DNA of 48,207 nt from Candidatus Pacearchaeota archaeon (GCA_016186425.1 JACPLR010000023.1:1-48207); one strand, 5' to 3'; numbered from the stretch's first letter, positions 38,193 through 48,096 are shown. Numbers and translations are program-made. The notes: generated by a model from the sequence alone, not told the origin.

Positions 38193-39728
38193 TTAATGAA
38201 TATTATTTTTAGGAACAATAACCTCAACAGAAGATTCTGAAGTATTGCCTACACTGTCTGATGATTCATAAGTTATTGTGTAAACTCTTCCATTATTCTG
38301 AGGATATCTTTGAGCTCTCAGAAATATATTCCCAAGAGAATCTATTTGCGTATCTTCTTTAACATTTCCTTCACTGCTTGTAATTTGCTTTAAATATACA
38401 GAAGGATTTGGATCACAATTATCAGATGATTCAACAGAGGGATAAACCTGAACCATTTTATTATTTGGTGGCCATATAAATCCAGGAGTTACTGAAAGAG
38501 AAATTATTGGAGGAATTCTGTCTAGCATATTTGTAAATAATAAATTTGGCCTATTGTAAATAGCAGCAACAATATCCAAAGCTCCATCCCTATTAACATC
38601 TCCTATATCAATGTTATAAATCCATCCAATATCAGAAGTTAGGTCTATTCCACTTACCCCGTCAAAGGAATTAGAGGTTTTATTATTAAGATAAAGAGAT
38701 ATTTTTTTCTCCGGAAATCCAGATATTAAATCCAGATAACCATCTAAATTGACATCACCTAAAGAAAGAACCATGCCTCCAGCAAGTCTAGAATCATAAT
38801 CCACAACTCTCGCTTCAATATCTCTAAATGGATCATTTGTTCTGTTATTTCTGTAGAATAAAATTTCTCCCATAGTGCTAAGAATTAAATCTTTATATCC
38901 GTCATTATTTGTATCTCCTACAGAAATACCTTGTCCGCTTCCAACTCCTGGAAGACTTAATCCAATAACTCCGTTAAAGGGATTTGCAGTTCCATTATTT
39001 AAATAAAGATAACTTAATTCTCCATTATACGCAGCATTTCCTGCAATAATGTCATTATCTCCGTCGTTATCTATATCAACTATGGCTACTGATGGTGTAT
39101 GATTTATATCACCACTTAATGGAACTCCTGCAACTCCTGTAAAAGGATTTGGAGTGTTATTATTAAAATATATATTATTAGTGCTATTAGGGTTATATGT
39201 CCCAAGTATTACATCTAAACTTCCATCTCTATTTAAATCTCCTAGTGCAATAGAATGGCAACTGCCAGTATCTGGAGCAAATCTTACCCCTCCAACTCCA
39301 TTAAATGGATCCGGTGTTCTATTATTTAAATAAAGAAAATGTTCTCCAGTTAAATAACCTGCAGTCAAAATATCTAAAGCTCCATCTCTGTTAATATCAC
39401 CAATTGCTAAACTATTTGCATGATAAGACTGGTTAGGAATATCTTTGCCAGTAACAGATTCAAAGGAAAATTGCGTTCCATTATTAAGGTATAATTTATT
39501 TGCATCACCAAATTCGTTTGCAACAATAACATCTAAAAATCCGTCCCTGTTCATGTCTGCTAATTTTATTGCCCTTGTTCTTTGAGTATCATTTGTAATA
39601 TTTGTTGAGACAAAATTTTCTAACCCACAAGAATTTTGTTGAGCCAATAGTTCTCTTTGAGGTAAAATAGAAATGGCAAACATCAAAGGTATTGCAACTG
39701 TTTTTGATAACTTGCTAATTAGTTTCAT
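38193..39728 (-). CDS. Secreted FG-GAP/VCBS repeat protein (511 aa)
   Basis: Seven or more DxNxDGxxDxxxG repeats with interspersed LYLNNGTxNPFNGV strands; signal peptide. Confidence 0.88.
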   Translation of the reverse strand: MKLISKLSKTVAIPLMFAISILPQRELLAQQNSCGLENFVSTNITNDTQRTRAIKLADMNRDGFLDVIVANEFGDANKLYLNNGTQFSFESVTGKDIPNQSYHANSLAIGDINRDGALDILTAGYLTGEHFLYLNNRTPDPFNGVGGVRFAPDTGSCHSIALGDLNRDGSLDVILGTYNPNSTNNIYFNNNTPNPFTGVAGVPLSGDINHTPSVAIVDIDNDGDNDIIAGNAAYNGELSYLYLNNGTANPFNGVIGLSLPGVGSGQGISVGDTNNDGYKDLILSTMGEILFYRNNRTNDPFRDIEARVVDYDSRLAGGMVLSLGDVNLDGYLDLISGFPEKKISLYLNNKTSNSFDGVSGIDLTSDIGWIYNIDIGDVNRDGALDIVAAIYNRPNLLFTNMLDRIPPIISLSVTPGFIWPPNNKMVQVYPSVESSDNCDPNPSVYLKQITSSEGNVKEDTQIDSLGNIFLRAQRYPQNNGRVYTITYESSDSVGNTSESSVEVIVPKNNIH

Positions 39729-39831
39729 AAAAAATTCAGTTATAAGTTATATTTAAGCTTTTCTTAATGGGTGAATTAACTACTAATATGAACTCAATTA
39801 TTTATATATCCACACAGGCATAAATTTTCCT

Positions 39832-39876
39832 TTTAAAAGGAAGCGTCATAAGAGAAACCTTGGTTCCATTTATTAT
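39832..39876. repeat. Hairpin intergenic repeat, single copy
   Basis: TTAAAAGGAAGCGTCATAAGAGAAACCTTGGTTCCATTTAT. Confidence 0.65.
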
Positions 39877-39903
39877 TTATTGTTATGATCCAAGAAAGTC
39901 TTC

Positions 39904-41892
39904 TTACCAAAATTTCTTCTTCTTTTTCTGTATAAAGAATATTACAGCTCCAATTATTACAATTAGGATAATAATGCCGATTATCACTCCTGTTACAGCT
40001 GCATTGCTGGTTTTTTCAGTTTCAACTGGAGGAGCTGTTGGCTCGCTGACAGTAGTTGCTTCTTCAGGAGTTACTACTTGCTCCTGAACTTTTTCTCCAA
40101 TAGCAAAGAAACTGAATGATAGCAGTTCTACATCATAATAATAATTTGTTGCATCTTCTTCTTTAAATGTTGTTGGCAGCTCTTTCCAATCTCCATTTAT
40201 AAACTTAAACATTGATATTTTGTCTTTAGCCAAACTTTTCCCATTTGCCCATGATTTCTCAACTTGTATTCTTACTATTGCTTTAGATAGCTTATCTTGA
40301 ACATTTTCAGCGCTTATTTGAAGATATTTGTAAACATTTCCGGATTTTTCAACACTTACTTCAGCAGGCTTTCCGTCATATTTAGATACAGTTATCTTTA
40401 CATTCTGTGCAGGGTTATTTACATCAATTGTTATTTCCTTAACTCCATACTCTTTGTCAAAATTCTTGACAATTGCCGCAGCTCCGGGAGTAATTTTATC
40501 TAAAGTATTGACTACTTTCTTAGAAGGTGCTGTTGTGCTGCTTCCTCCACCTCCACTTCCTGCACTGCTACCAGGCGCTTGATTTACTCTATATTGAATA
40601 GTAGAGCTTGCTGATAAGCCTACATGATTTGAAACAGTGCATGATGTTGAAATACTTCCTGTTTCAGATGTTGATGGATTTGTAGTATAAGTTGTTATAT
40701 TTATTCCAGAGTCGTCATCCGATCCTGTGCAGCTGCATGTGATAGTTGCATCTTTTTGTACAGGATCTGGCGTACAGCTGAATGTGCTTACAGATGGAAC
40801 AGTATTATCAAATCTTACAGTGAAAACCTTTGCAGTATTATTCTGGTTTCCAGCTGTATCATTTACATAAGCGGTTATATTATAGACTCCACCGAGAAAA
40901 TTAGCAGTATTGAAACTAACATTCCATACATTGCCTGTAGGGTTTGTTGTAAATAAAGTAAGATTCTGCGCTCCGCTGCTGTTTGTTATATTAAACATAA
41001 CAGATCCAATACTGCTGTTATCATCAGAGACAGATATGTTTAGCATGAATGTTCCAGTAAGATTTTGCCCGTTTGCAAGCCCGGAGAAATTAGCAGCAGC
41101 AGCTCTCGGCCTCGTTCCATCAATCCTTATACCATTGGCAAGAGCCCGGCTATTATTTAAATTATTAACAGTATCATTAGCATAAATTGTGACATTATAC
41201 ACCCCCTCACCTCCCAACGCATGAGTATTCAAGGTAGCATTCCAAAAATTTCCACTAGGGTTTGTAGCATTCGCTATATATACCTGCGTTCCAGTAATAT
41301 TTGTTATATTAAAATAAACTGCCTGAACAAGCAGCGTTGAATCTACAATAGATACATTAATAGTGAAATTACCACTAACATTCTGGCTGATATTCTGGGC
41401 ATTTATAGGGGCAGTAAACGCTGAAACATTTGGAGGGGTTGAGTCAAACCTAACAAAACTACTTAAATTATTTGTTATAATAACATCAGCAGAACCACTA
41501 GTCAAATTATATAATGTCACATTAATAGAATAATTTCCATCAGCTATTGAGGTAAAATTAACCAAAGTCCAACAAGCATTTGCGGTACAAGTTCCAATTA
41601 CCCTACTTGTAACATTTAACATAGTGCCGTTTCCATTTGGACTTGCCCATATAGTAATATTTGTGGGGCTAGTAAGAATTGTGTCATTGGTATAACTTAC
41701 ATTTACAAGAACATTTGTTTTAGTGAAATTTGTTCCGTTTCCAGGATTACGCATAGCTAAACCGCTTGCACTGACAAAATTCATTAAAAATATAACTCCA
41801 AATAGAACTGCTAATGAAAACAACCATACTTTAACAGGTAAATTACTTTTTGCCATCCTCTTTTTTATACTTATGCAAACTATATTTTGCAT
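39904..41892 (-). CDS. Surface protein with Ig-like repeats, PGF-pre-PGF-like domain and C-terminal TM
   Basis: TVRFDNT/IRIDGT repeat ends; ITIDVNNPAQNVKITVSKYDGKPAEV...VYKYLQISAENV...LSFSFFAIGEKV; C-terminal TM + KKKKKFW. Confidence 0.8.
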   Translation of the reverse strand: MQNIVCISIKKRMAKSNLPVKVWLFSLAVLFGVIFLMNFVSASGLAMRNPGNGTNFTKTNVLVNVSYTNDTILTSPTNITIWASPNGNGTMLNVTSRVIGTCTANACWTLVNFTSIADGNYSINVTLYNLTSGSADVIITNNLSSFVRFDSTPPNVSAFTAPINAQNISQNVSGNFTINVSIVDSTLLVQAVYFNITNITGTQVYIANATNPSGNFWNATLNTHALGGEGVYNVTIYANDTVNNLNNSRALANGIRIDGTRPRAAAANFSGLANGQNLTGTFMLNISVSDDNSSIGSVMFNITNSSGAQNLTLFTTNPTGNVWNVSFNTANFLGGVYNITAYVNDTAGNQNNTAKVFTVRFDNTVPSVSTFSCTPDPVQKDATITCSCTGSDDDSGINITTYTTNPSTSETGSISTSCTVSNHVGLSASSTIQYRVNQAPGSSAGSGGGGSSTTAPSKKVVNTLDKITPGAAAIVKNFDKEYGVKEITIDVNNPAQNVKITVSKYDGKPAEVSVEKSGNVYKYLQISAENVQDKLSKAIVRIQVEKSWANGKSLAKDKISMFKFINGDWKELPTTFKEEDATNYYYDVELLSFSFFAIGEKVQEQVVTPEEATTVSEPTAPPVETEKTSNAAVTGVIIGIIILIVIIGAVIFFIQKKKKKFW

Positions 41893-41958
41893 TAACTATG
41901 ATGTAATATAGATAATTAAGGTTTATAAATCTTTCTTCGAATTATTTTAAAATGAAAC

Positions 41959-42441
41959 TTAATTAAAGCAATTTTTATATTTAATTTCATTTTTGTATTT
42001 CCACAAAAAGCTGACAATATTTAATTTCATTTCAAAATTCATCTCATTATTTTCTTTTGCTTTCTTTAATGTCTCACACAAGCCATTTTCAAGCTCGTCA
42101 ATATATTTTGAATTTAAAGTTATTGCTACATCAGGATTTTCTGCCTCATTTTCCATAACACTATTCCTAGAGATAATATAATTTTTTTCAATAATCTTTT
42201 CATCATTTATTAGTTTCAATAATATCTCAGAATCTTTTGGAAGATCTTTTACAATTTGCTGCGAAACAAGATATTGCGGGAAATTTTCCTTATTTATATC
42301 ACTCCACTCGCCATTATCCTCTTTAAAATTTAATGTGGCCTTGCCTGAAAAAATTCCTTTAGATCCAATATAAAGAAAAAAAGAAATTATAATTAATGCA
42401 AAAAGAACTGACAAGAAAATTAACAGTTTTTTAGTCTTCAT
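41959..42441 (-). CDS. Membrane-anchored/secreted protein (160 aa)
   Basis: N-terminal TM/signal followed by a soluble domain. Confidence 0.6.
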   Translation of the reverse strand: MKTKKLLIFLSVLFALIIISFFLYIGSKGIFSGKATLNFKEDNGEWSDINKENFPQYLVSQQIVKDLPKDSEILLKLINDEKIIEKNYIISRNSVMENEAENPDVAITLNSKYIDELENGLCETLKKAKENNEMNFEMKLNIVSFLWKYKNEIKYKNCFN

Positions 42442-42710
42442 AAAAAATCAAGTTATCCTTTGTTTAAATAGTTTTTTATAATTAAAGTAAAAACCATTTA
42501 AATTCTAACATAAAACTAATCTAAGACCTGGAAGCGCAAACGAATAAGTAAGGCAAAAGTATTGTAATAATTCAAGATATTTTTGAAGTTATACAATAAA
42601 TAAATTTTCTATATGAAAATTTATCCCTTATTTAAATAAACTATTTAGGGGTTATTCTTAATAGCTTATATATATAAGTTGTTCTAGACATTCGTAGTAA
42701 TATGATAACT

Positions 42711-43397
42711 TTAGATATTTCTTTTCAATTTCTTAATATTTTTCTTATTTGCTTTTTCCTCTTTCTTCTCTATTTTTGCATTTAATTTCATATTTAGGCT
42801 TAGCATGTAAATAAGCACAATAACTAAAACAAGTGTTGAAGTTAGCATTGGAATCATTGCCAGTTGTGTTGTTGACATGCCAGAAACAGCGCCGGTTATT
42901 TTATTTAAAACAGATTCTCCATCAGAGCCAGAGCTTTCATTTCCAATTTCATTTTCTTCAGCCGCATTTCCATTAACCTTCAATATTATCCATGTGCCGA
43001 CAGCAGCGCTTTTATTTGTGCTGTATATTAGCGAACCATAATAGGTGCCTGCTTTATTGCCGCTAATGCAAACATTGAACTCTAACTGCCTCTTTGCATA
43101 AACTTCTTTTGGATACTTGAAAGTTATTCCAAGCCCATTAGCACTTAAAGTGTATTTTCTTATATCTTTGACAAAAGTCTTCTCACTAGACCATTTATCG
43201 CTTCCTATTAAATTCTCATCCTCGCCAGAATAAACACTGACTTTTTTACATACTTCCTGTCCTGCATCTGCTTTAAACTCAAGTTGTGCAGGAGAAATTC
43301 CAATTTCAACGGCAGAAACCATTGAAGCAGCTGAAATGCTTAACATTATACCTAATATTATAATAGCTGAAGCAAATAAAGCAACTAGATTCTTCAT
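42711..43397 (-). CDS. Secreted, C-terminally TM-anchored surface protein (228 aa)
   Basis: Signal peptide; VEIGISPAQLEFKADAGQEVCKKVSVYSG; C-terminal TM + basic tail. Confidence 0.7.
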   Translation of the reverse strand: MKNLVALFASAIIILGIMLSISAASMVSAVEIGISPAQLEFKADAGQEVCKKVSVYSGEDENLIGSDKWSSEKTFVKDIRKYTLSANGLGITFKYPKEVYAKRQLEFNVCISGNKAGTYYGSLIYSTNKSAAVGTWIILKVNGNAAEENEIGNESSGSDGESVLNKITGAVSGMSTTQLAMIPMLTSTLVLVIVLIYMLSLNMKLNAKIEKKEEKANKKNIKKLKRNI

Positions 43398-43474
43398 ATC
43401 ATCCCTCTTTTAATAAATATAATATATAATAGCTATAATGCCTATATTAATATTATTGTGGGGGAGAATATACT

Positions 43475-43518
43475 ATTAAAAGGAAAGTTTGATAAAGAAA
43501 GCCTTTGGTTGTTTTTAT
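43475..43518. repeat. Hairpin intergenic repeat, single copy
   Basis: TTAAAAGGAAAGTTTGATAAAGAAAGCCTTTGGTTGTTTTTAT. Confidence 0.65.
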
Positions 43519-43988
43519 GTAGCATCCATAGCTAAGAATCTTATTTGTGCGGTTGCATCAAGAATATCTTCAGTTATTGCAGTTCCATTATAGTCCTCTA
43601 AATTTATTCTTACATTGATATTTTTACTTGTTATATCACCTAAAGAAGGTTTATTTATAGTTGTTGTGAAATTATCAACTCTTCTAATAGCTTCTGTTGT
43701 AGTATCAAATTCTGTGTAATTAAATACCTCATGATCTGAATTAATTAGTTCAGATGTAATTCTTACTTTTACATTTCCAGTATTATTTATTGTGAAATTC
43801 ATCCAAGAAGGGGTATCCCCATTTGATATATTTCCTAAATCTATTTCATCTGGAACTTGAATACTTACTCTTGGCCCAATAATATCTGCTTTTACAGTCA
43901 ATATATCATTTGCTTTAACTAAAAAAATTAACATCGCAATGAATAATAAGCTAAGAATAAACAATATAACCTTTCTATTATATACCAT
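43515..43988 (-). CDS. Secreted beta-sandwich protein (157 aa)
   Basis: Signal peptide; VSIQVPDEIDLGNISNGDTPSWMNFTINNTGNVKVRI. Confidence 0.65.
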   Translation of the reverse strand: MVYNRKVILFILSLLFIAMLIFLVKANDILTVKADIIGPRVSIQVPDEIDLGNISNGDTPSWMNFTINNTGNVKVRITSELINSDHEVFNYTEFDTTTEAIRRVDNFTTTINKPSLGDITSKNINVRINLEDYNGTAITEDILDATAQIRFLAMDAT

Positions 43989-44148
43989 TTTAATATATAT
44001 CTTGTAATATATATTTTATAAAATAGATATTGGTTTATAAATCTTGCTTACTACTCAATTCTACGACTTTTATTAAGAATAATATTCATCATTATCCAAA
44101 CTTATTGAATAAAACAAACATTTTAAAAAGATAATAATATTAAATGAA

Positions 44149-44331
44149 TTGATAAAAAGAGGGAAAATGGTTAAATCAATCTTTCCATTTAAGGTTATAG
44201 AAAATCAGAGAGTTTGGTCTATTGTAATATTATTATTGTCTATTTTTCTGATCTTTTCTCCACAGATTAAAGTTTTAGGAATAATATTATTCTTAATTTC
44301 TGCATTTTATCTTTTAAAGACTTTTATTTAA
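44149..44331 (+). CDS. Small membrane protein (60 aa)
   Basis: Two hydrophobic segments; 2 nt before the next ORF. Confidence 0.5.
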   Translation: MIKRGKMVKSIFPFKVIENQRVWSIVILLLSIFLIFSPQIKVLGIILFLISAFYLLKTFI

Positions 44332-44333
44332 AA

Positions 44334-44573
44334 ATGAAGGATTCAGAAAAGCAAAAGAATATCTATGATTTACAGTATCAGACTTACTTAAATTATCTTA
44401 ATATTTTTCTTGTAGGCATATTGGGTATATGGATTACAATATTTTTTCAAACTGAAATTCAGTTAAGGGATAAATTGCTTATAACTTCATTGGCGATAAA
44501 TTTAGTAATAATCTCTATTGTCGCTTTTATTTATTATTCAAATAGATTAAAGCAAAAGATATTGTCGATTTAA
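44334..44573 (+). CDS. Small membrane protein (79 aa)
   Basis: Two hydrophobic segments. Confidence 0.55.
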   Translation: MKDSEKQKNIYDLQYQTYLNYLNIFLVGILGIWITIFFQTEIQLRDKLLITSLAINLVIISIVAFIYYSNRLKQKILSI

Positions 44574-44789
44574 CACTTTCTCCAGATGAATTTTTTTAAC
44601 CTAAAACCTTAAATATTTCTTAACATTAAAATTATTGTATCCAAGCTAGTGAGTTCATCTGGTCAAGTCCAGAATGGCATAACTAGATTATTGTTATAAA
44701 CAACCCCACGGATATTTTTTTAATTTATCATCGGTAAATGGAGATTTTTGACTATAGAAAAGTTTATAAAGAAAATAAGCATTATTATA

Positions 44790-44874
44790 TCATAATGGTT
44801 GATAGTTAAGGGGGTGCCCTTACTTAAATGTCTGGGCGGTAAACCCCTTCTATTTTTATAATGGTATAAAAATG
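44790..44874 (+). promoter_or_regulatory. Structured 5' leader of NYN-domain gene
   Basis: Nested AAGGGG(GT)GCCC...GGGC...CCCCTT hairpin, then ATTTTTAT-AATGGT-ATAAAAAT running into the ATG; TATA-like AGTTTATAAAG upstream. Confidence 0.45.
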
Positions 44875-45555
44875 AAAGTGATGATATTCATAGATAACTC
44901 TAATTTTTTTAATAGTATTAGGTGTTTACATGAAGACAGAAATCAGGATAGAGTAATAGATTACAACAAAATCCACCCATTTATAATAAAATTTCTTTCA
45001 AACAATCCTCAATATAATGATAAAGTTTTAACTCATATCAGAACCTATTATTATGATGGGGGATATACTGACAATGTCATAAACAAAATAAAAAACCATC
45101 TTTCTCAAATTGATGATTCTTCTGAAAACCAAGAGTACAAACACAAAATAACAGAAATTTTAGAGAAAACCATGAGAAGTATGGAAGCGCAGAAAAAACA
45201 AATGGAAAAAATGAAGAGCTTTTATTTTTTTGAAACCAGACTAAAACCCTTGCAATATTCTAAGACACAAGGAATTTTTCAAAAAGGTGTGGATGTCCAA
45301 TTAGCCGTTGATTTAGTCTCAAATGCTTATTTAAATAATTATGATATTGCGGTTATTTTTTCTGGCGATATTGATTTATATGAATCTTTAAAGTTGGTCA
45401 AAACCTTAGGAAAGCAAGTAATAATTTTTTCTCATAAAAACTTAATGTCAGAAGGAATGATAGAAATTTGTGATTTTTACAAAGATATATGCAGGTTAAA
45501 AGATGAACAATTAGATGAATTTACACATATTTTTGAAAAGAAGAACGATTCTTAA
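44872..45555 (+). CDS. NYN-domain (LabA/DUF88-like) putative RNase
   Basis: MIFIDNSNFFNSI, KGVDVQLAVDLVSNAYLNNYDIAVIFSGDIDLYESLKLVKTLGKQVIIF. Confidence 0.85.
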   Translation: MKVMIFIDNSNFFNSIRCLHEDRNQDRVIDYNKIHPFIIKFLSNNPQYNDKVLTHIRTYYYDGGYTDNVINKIKNHLSQIDDSSENQEYKHKITEILEKTMRSMEAQKKQMEKMKSFYFFETRLKPLQYSKTQGIFQKGVDVQLAVDLVSNAYLNNYDIAVIFSGDIDLYESLKLVKTLGKQVIIFSHKNLMSEGMIEICDFYKDICRLKDEQLDEFTHIFEKKNDS

Positions 45556-45570
45556 TTTTTTTAAGATTTA

Positions 45571-46704
45571 TCAAACAATATTAAAATTAATCGCCGAGCT
45601 GCTTGCAATATTTCCAGCTTCATCACTTGCTTGTATTATAACACTATGCGCTCCAGCCCTGAAGCTTACTTGTTTCTCGCAAATTCCGTTATTTAATTTA
45701 GTGCATAACCTTTTCCATTTTGGCCTTGAATCAGAATTATCCATATACTCAACAATATCTAAATTTATTTCAGTTATATTTATCTTGAATATCATATGAT
45801 TTTTATGTATTGTTGTATTTATTGAATTTATCTTCGGAAGTATTGTATCAACGCTTAAAGTTACAATTCTTGACATTACTTTGTTTCCAGCTTTGTCTTC
45901 AACACTAAAGTAATATTGGATTTCCTGCCCGTTGTAAGAGCTCAAGTTAACATTGTTTATATCACACCACTCTTTTTTTCCAGAAGCGCAATTCTGCAAA
46001 TTACTGCTTTTAAATCCCTTTCCTGAATTTCCGTATGTTAGATTTATTTTCTTTAAATTATCTTCAGTATATTGCAATAAGAAATCTCCACTAGCCCATC
46101 CTTTTTTTGGATCTATCTTGTGAATTATCGGGTTTTTTGAATCAATGAAAAATATTACATTTTTAAATGCCTCATTCCCTGCTCTGTCTCTTGCCCTTAT
46201 TCTCAAACTATTTATTCCTTCTTTGAAGCTTCTTTTATTTGAATATGATTTGCAGTTTGAGCAGACTTTTGTCCATCTTCCTCTTCCATTTATTAAATCA
46301 AGATAATAAACATCACTTACCTCATTTAAATTAAATGCCAATAAAACCGTTCTTTCCCTGTATAAAGAATTATTCAACGGATTTCCTAAAGTCATTACAG
46401 GCGGCGTTATATCAATACTTGCTCCGCCGCCGCTTCCGCCAGTGCATGCTGGAGGCAGTGTATTGCACACATTCCAGTTGCCAGGAGTGTAACAATTTCT
46501 TGCAGAATCAAAACTATCCATACAAAGCTTATAGTTATCAGAATTTGCAGTTCTGTCAGGAATATTTGGATTGCAGTAATCAATTCTTTGCCCGTCTGAA
46601 AAACACGCCCAGAATACCGCGCTGACAAGCGAAGCTTGAGTTGTAATTATAATTGCTAATATGAAAATTGAAAATACTAAACCAACTAATATGTTTCTTT
46701 TCAT
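45571..46704 (-). CDS. Secreted surface protein with the shared C-terminal Ig-like modules (377 aa)
   Basis: Signal peptide; two RPKWKRLC/RGRWTKVC...AGN modules like 12021-15353 and 33456-35612. Confidence 0.75.
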   Translation of the reverse strand: MKRNILVGLVFSIFILAIIITTQASLVSAVFWACFSDGQRIDYCNPNIPDRTANSDNYKLCMDSFDSARNCYTPGNWNVCNTLPPACTGGSGGGASIDITPPVMTLGNPLNNSLYRERTVLLAFNLNEVSDVYYLDLINGRGRWTKVCSNCKSYSNKRSFKEGINSLRIRARDRAGNEAFKNVIFFIDSKNPIIHKIDPKKGWASGDFLLQYTEDNLKKINLTYGNSGKGFKSSNLQNCASGKKEWCDINNVNLSSYNGQEIQYYFSVEDKAGNKVMSRIVTLSVDTILPKINSINTTIHKNHMIFKINITEINLDIVEYMDNSDSRPKWKRLCTKLNNGICEKQVSFRAGAHSVIIQASDEAGNIASSSAINFNIV

Positions 46705-46995
46705 TTTTTAATGAATTATAATAATACGCTGATTTAGTTATATAATCTTAATTGATAATTATCTACCAATTTATTAACAGCATATTGATTTTTTCTTACA
46801 TTTCAATAATTATTATATGATTTTGTAACTATCTTTTTTATTATTTATTTTGTTAATAATGTATTTTTTTATATTTCAAAATATTAATTATATAATTTCC
46901 CAACTATCTTAAATAATAATTTTATTATGTTTTTCTTTCTAAATATAAAAAACTAAAAAGGAAGGAAAATAAAAAATAAAAAATAAAATTCCCTT

Positions 46996-48096
46996 TTATA
47001 TTGCTTCTCCCCAGAAGTATATTTGTCCTGAGTCGAAGTCTCCGTTACATGGTTCTGGTAAACTCAATCTGAAGGTCAATGCCATCTCAGCACCAGGTGC
47101 AAGCACATTTGCAGCAAAATAGCCGCCAGGAGCTGGTCCTGCTTGTAAAATTTCGTATGTACCATAGAACACATTTGGATTATTCCACCCAATTCCGTAT
47201 CCTATCCCTGTGTATCCTTCGCCATCATTTGTTCCTATACCATCATTATCTCCTCTAGGGTCTAACAATGATGAGTAGGCACCATTTGTTACAAAGTAAT
47301 TGAAGTTACCTAATGCTAACTGATTTGTTGTTGGGCATCTTGCTCCGCTTGATGAACTATCGTAGAAGTCTGTACCTGATATAAACATATCAAGCATTAC
47401 TCCTGATCCATCATCAGCATCGTTTCCAACAAGTATTGTATCTGAATAAGACTCTGATCCTGGCCTTACATCTTCAAAAGCCAAACCGCCGTCAACACTG
47501 ATAGCGATTACTGGATTGAAGAACCAGAATTCATTCTCATCCATTGTTCCCATTAAACCATCTCCATCTTGTGCTTCGACAGTTACCCAGTATTCTCCGT
47601 ACATAGAGTCTGCTGTTTCAACAGTCAAAGTACAATCAAAGAAAGCCATTGTTTCTTCATTAAATTCCAAGTCTTCTTCTAGGATTCTTGCATTACAAGA
47701 ATCAAAAAGATTTCGTTGTTCATCAGTTCTCTTACAATTTACTTCAATATCGTTGCCTTCACCTTGTGAGTCTCCGATTGTAGCATATACATCTATATTC
47801 TGGTCAATTTTATTTTTGTCCATTACAAGAACTGTCCATGTAATTTGTTCTCCTTCAAAAGCATAGTTATTTATTCTTTCAGTAAGATTTACTGAATCGA
47901 AAAAATTCACCTGAAGTCTTCCTGGTTCAGTGCTATCATCAGTAACAATTCTATTATCACACATCCAAACTAATGGAGGGAAGTCTTCAGTTGTTACATC
48001 AACTCCGATTCCTGTACCTACGCTTGTAGCAAATGCCAAAGGCATAACTGACAAAAGCATAGATGTCATTAATAACAATCCTAAGAGTTTTCTCAT
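46996..48096 (-). CDS. Secreted surface (possibly S-layer-like) protein (366 aa)
   Basis: Signal peptide MRKLLGLLLMTSMLLSVMPLAFATS; acidic beta-rich ectodomain, no TM. Confidence 0.7.
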   Translation of the reverse strand: MRKLLGLLLMTSMLLSVMPLAFATSVGTGIGVDVTTEDFPPLVWMCDNRIVTDDSTEPGRLQVNFFDSVNLTERINNYAFEGEQITWTVLVMDKNKIDQNIDVYATIGDSQGEGNDIEVNCKRTDEQRNLFDSCNARILEEDLEFNEETMAFFDCTLTVETADSMYGEYWVTVEAQDGDGLMGTMDENEFWFFNPVIAISVDGGLAFEDVRPGSESYSDTILVGNDADDGSGVMLDMFISGTDFYDSSSSGARCPTTNQLALGNFNYFVTNGAYSSLLDPRGDNDGIGTNDGEGYTGIGYGIGWNNPNVFYGTYEILQAGPAPGGYFAANVLAPGAEMALTFRLSLPEPCNGDFDSGQIYFWGEAI

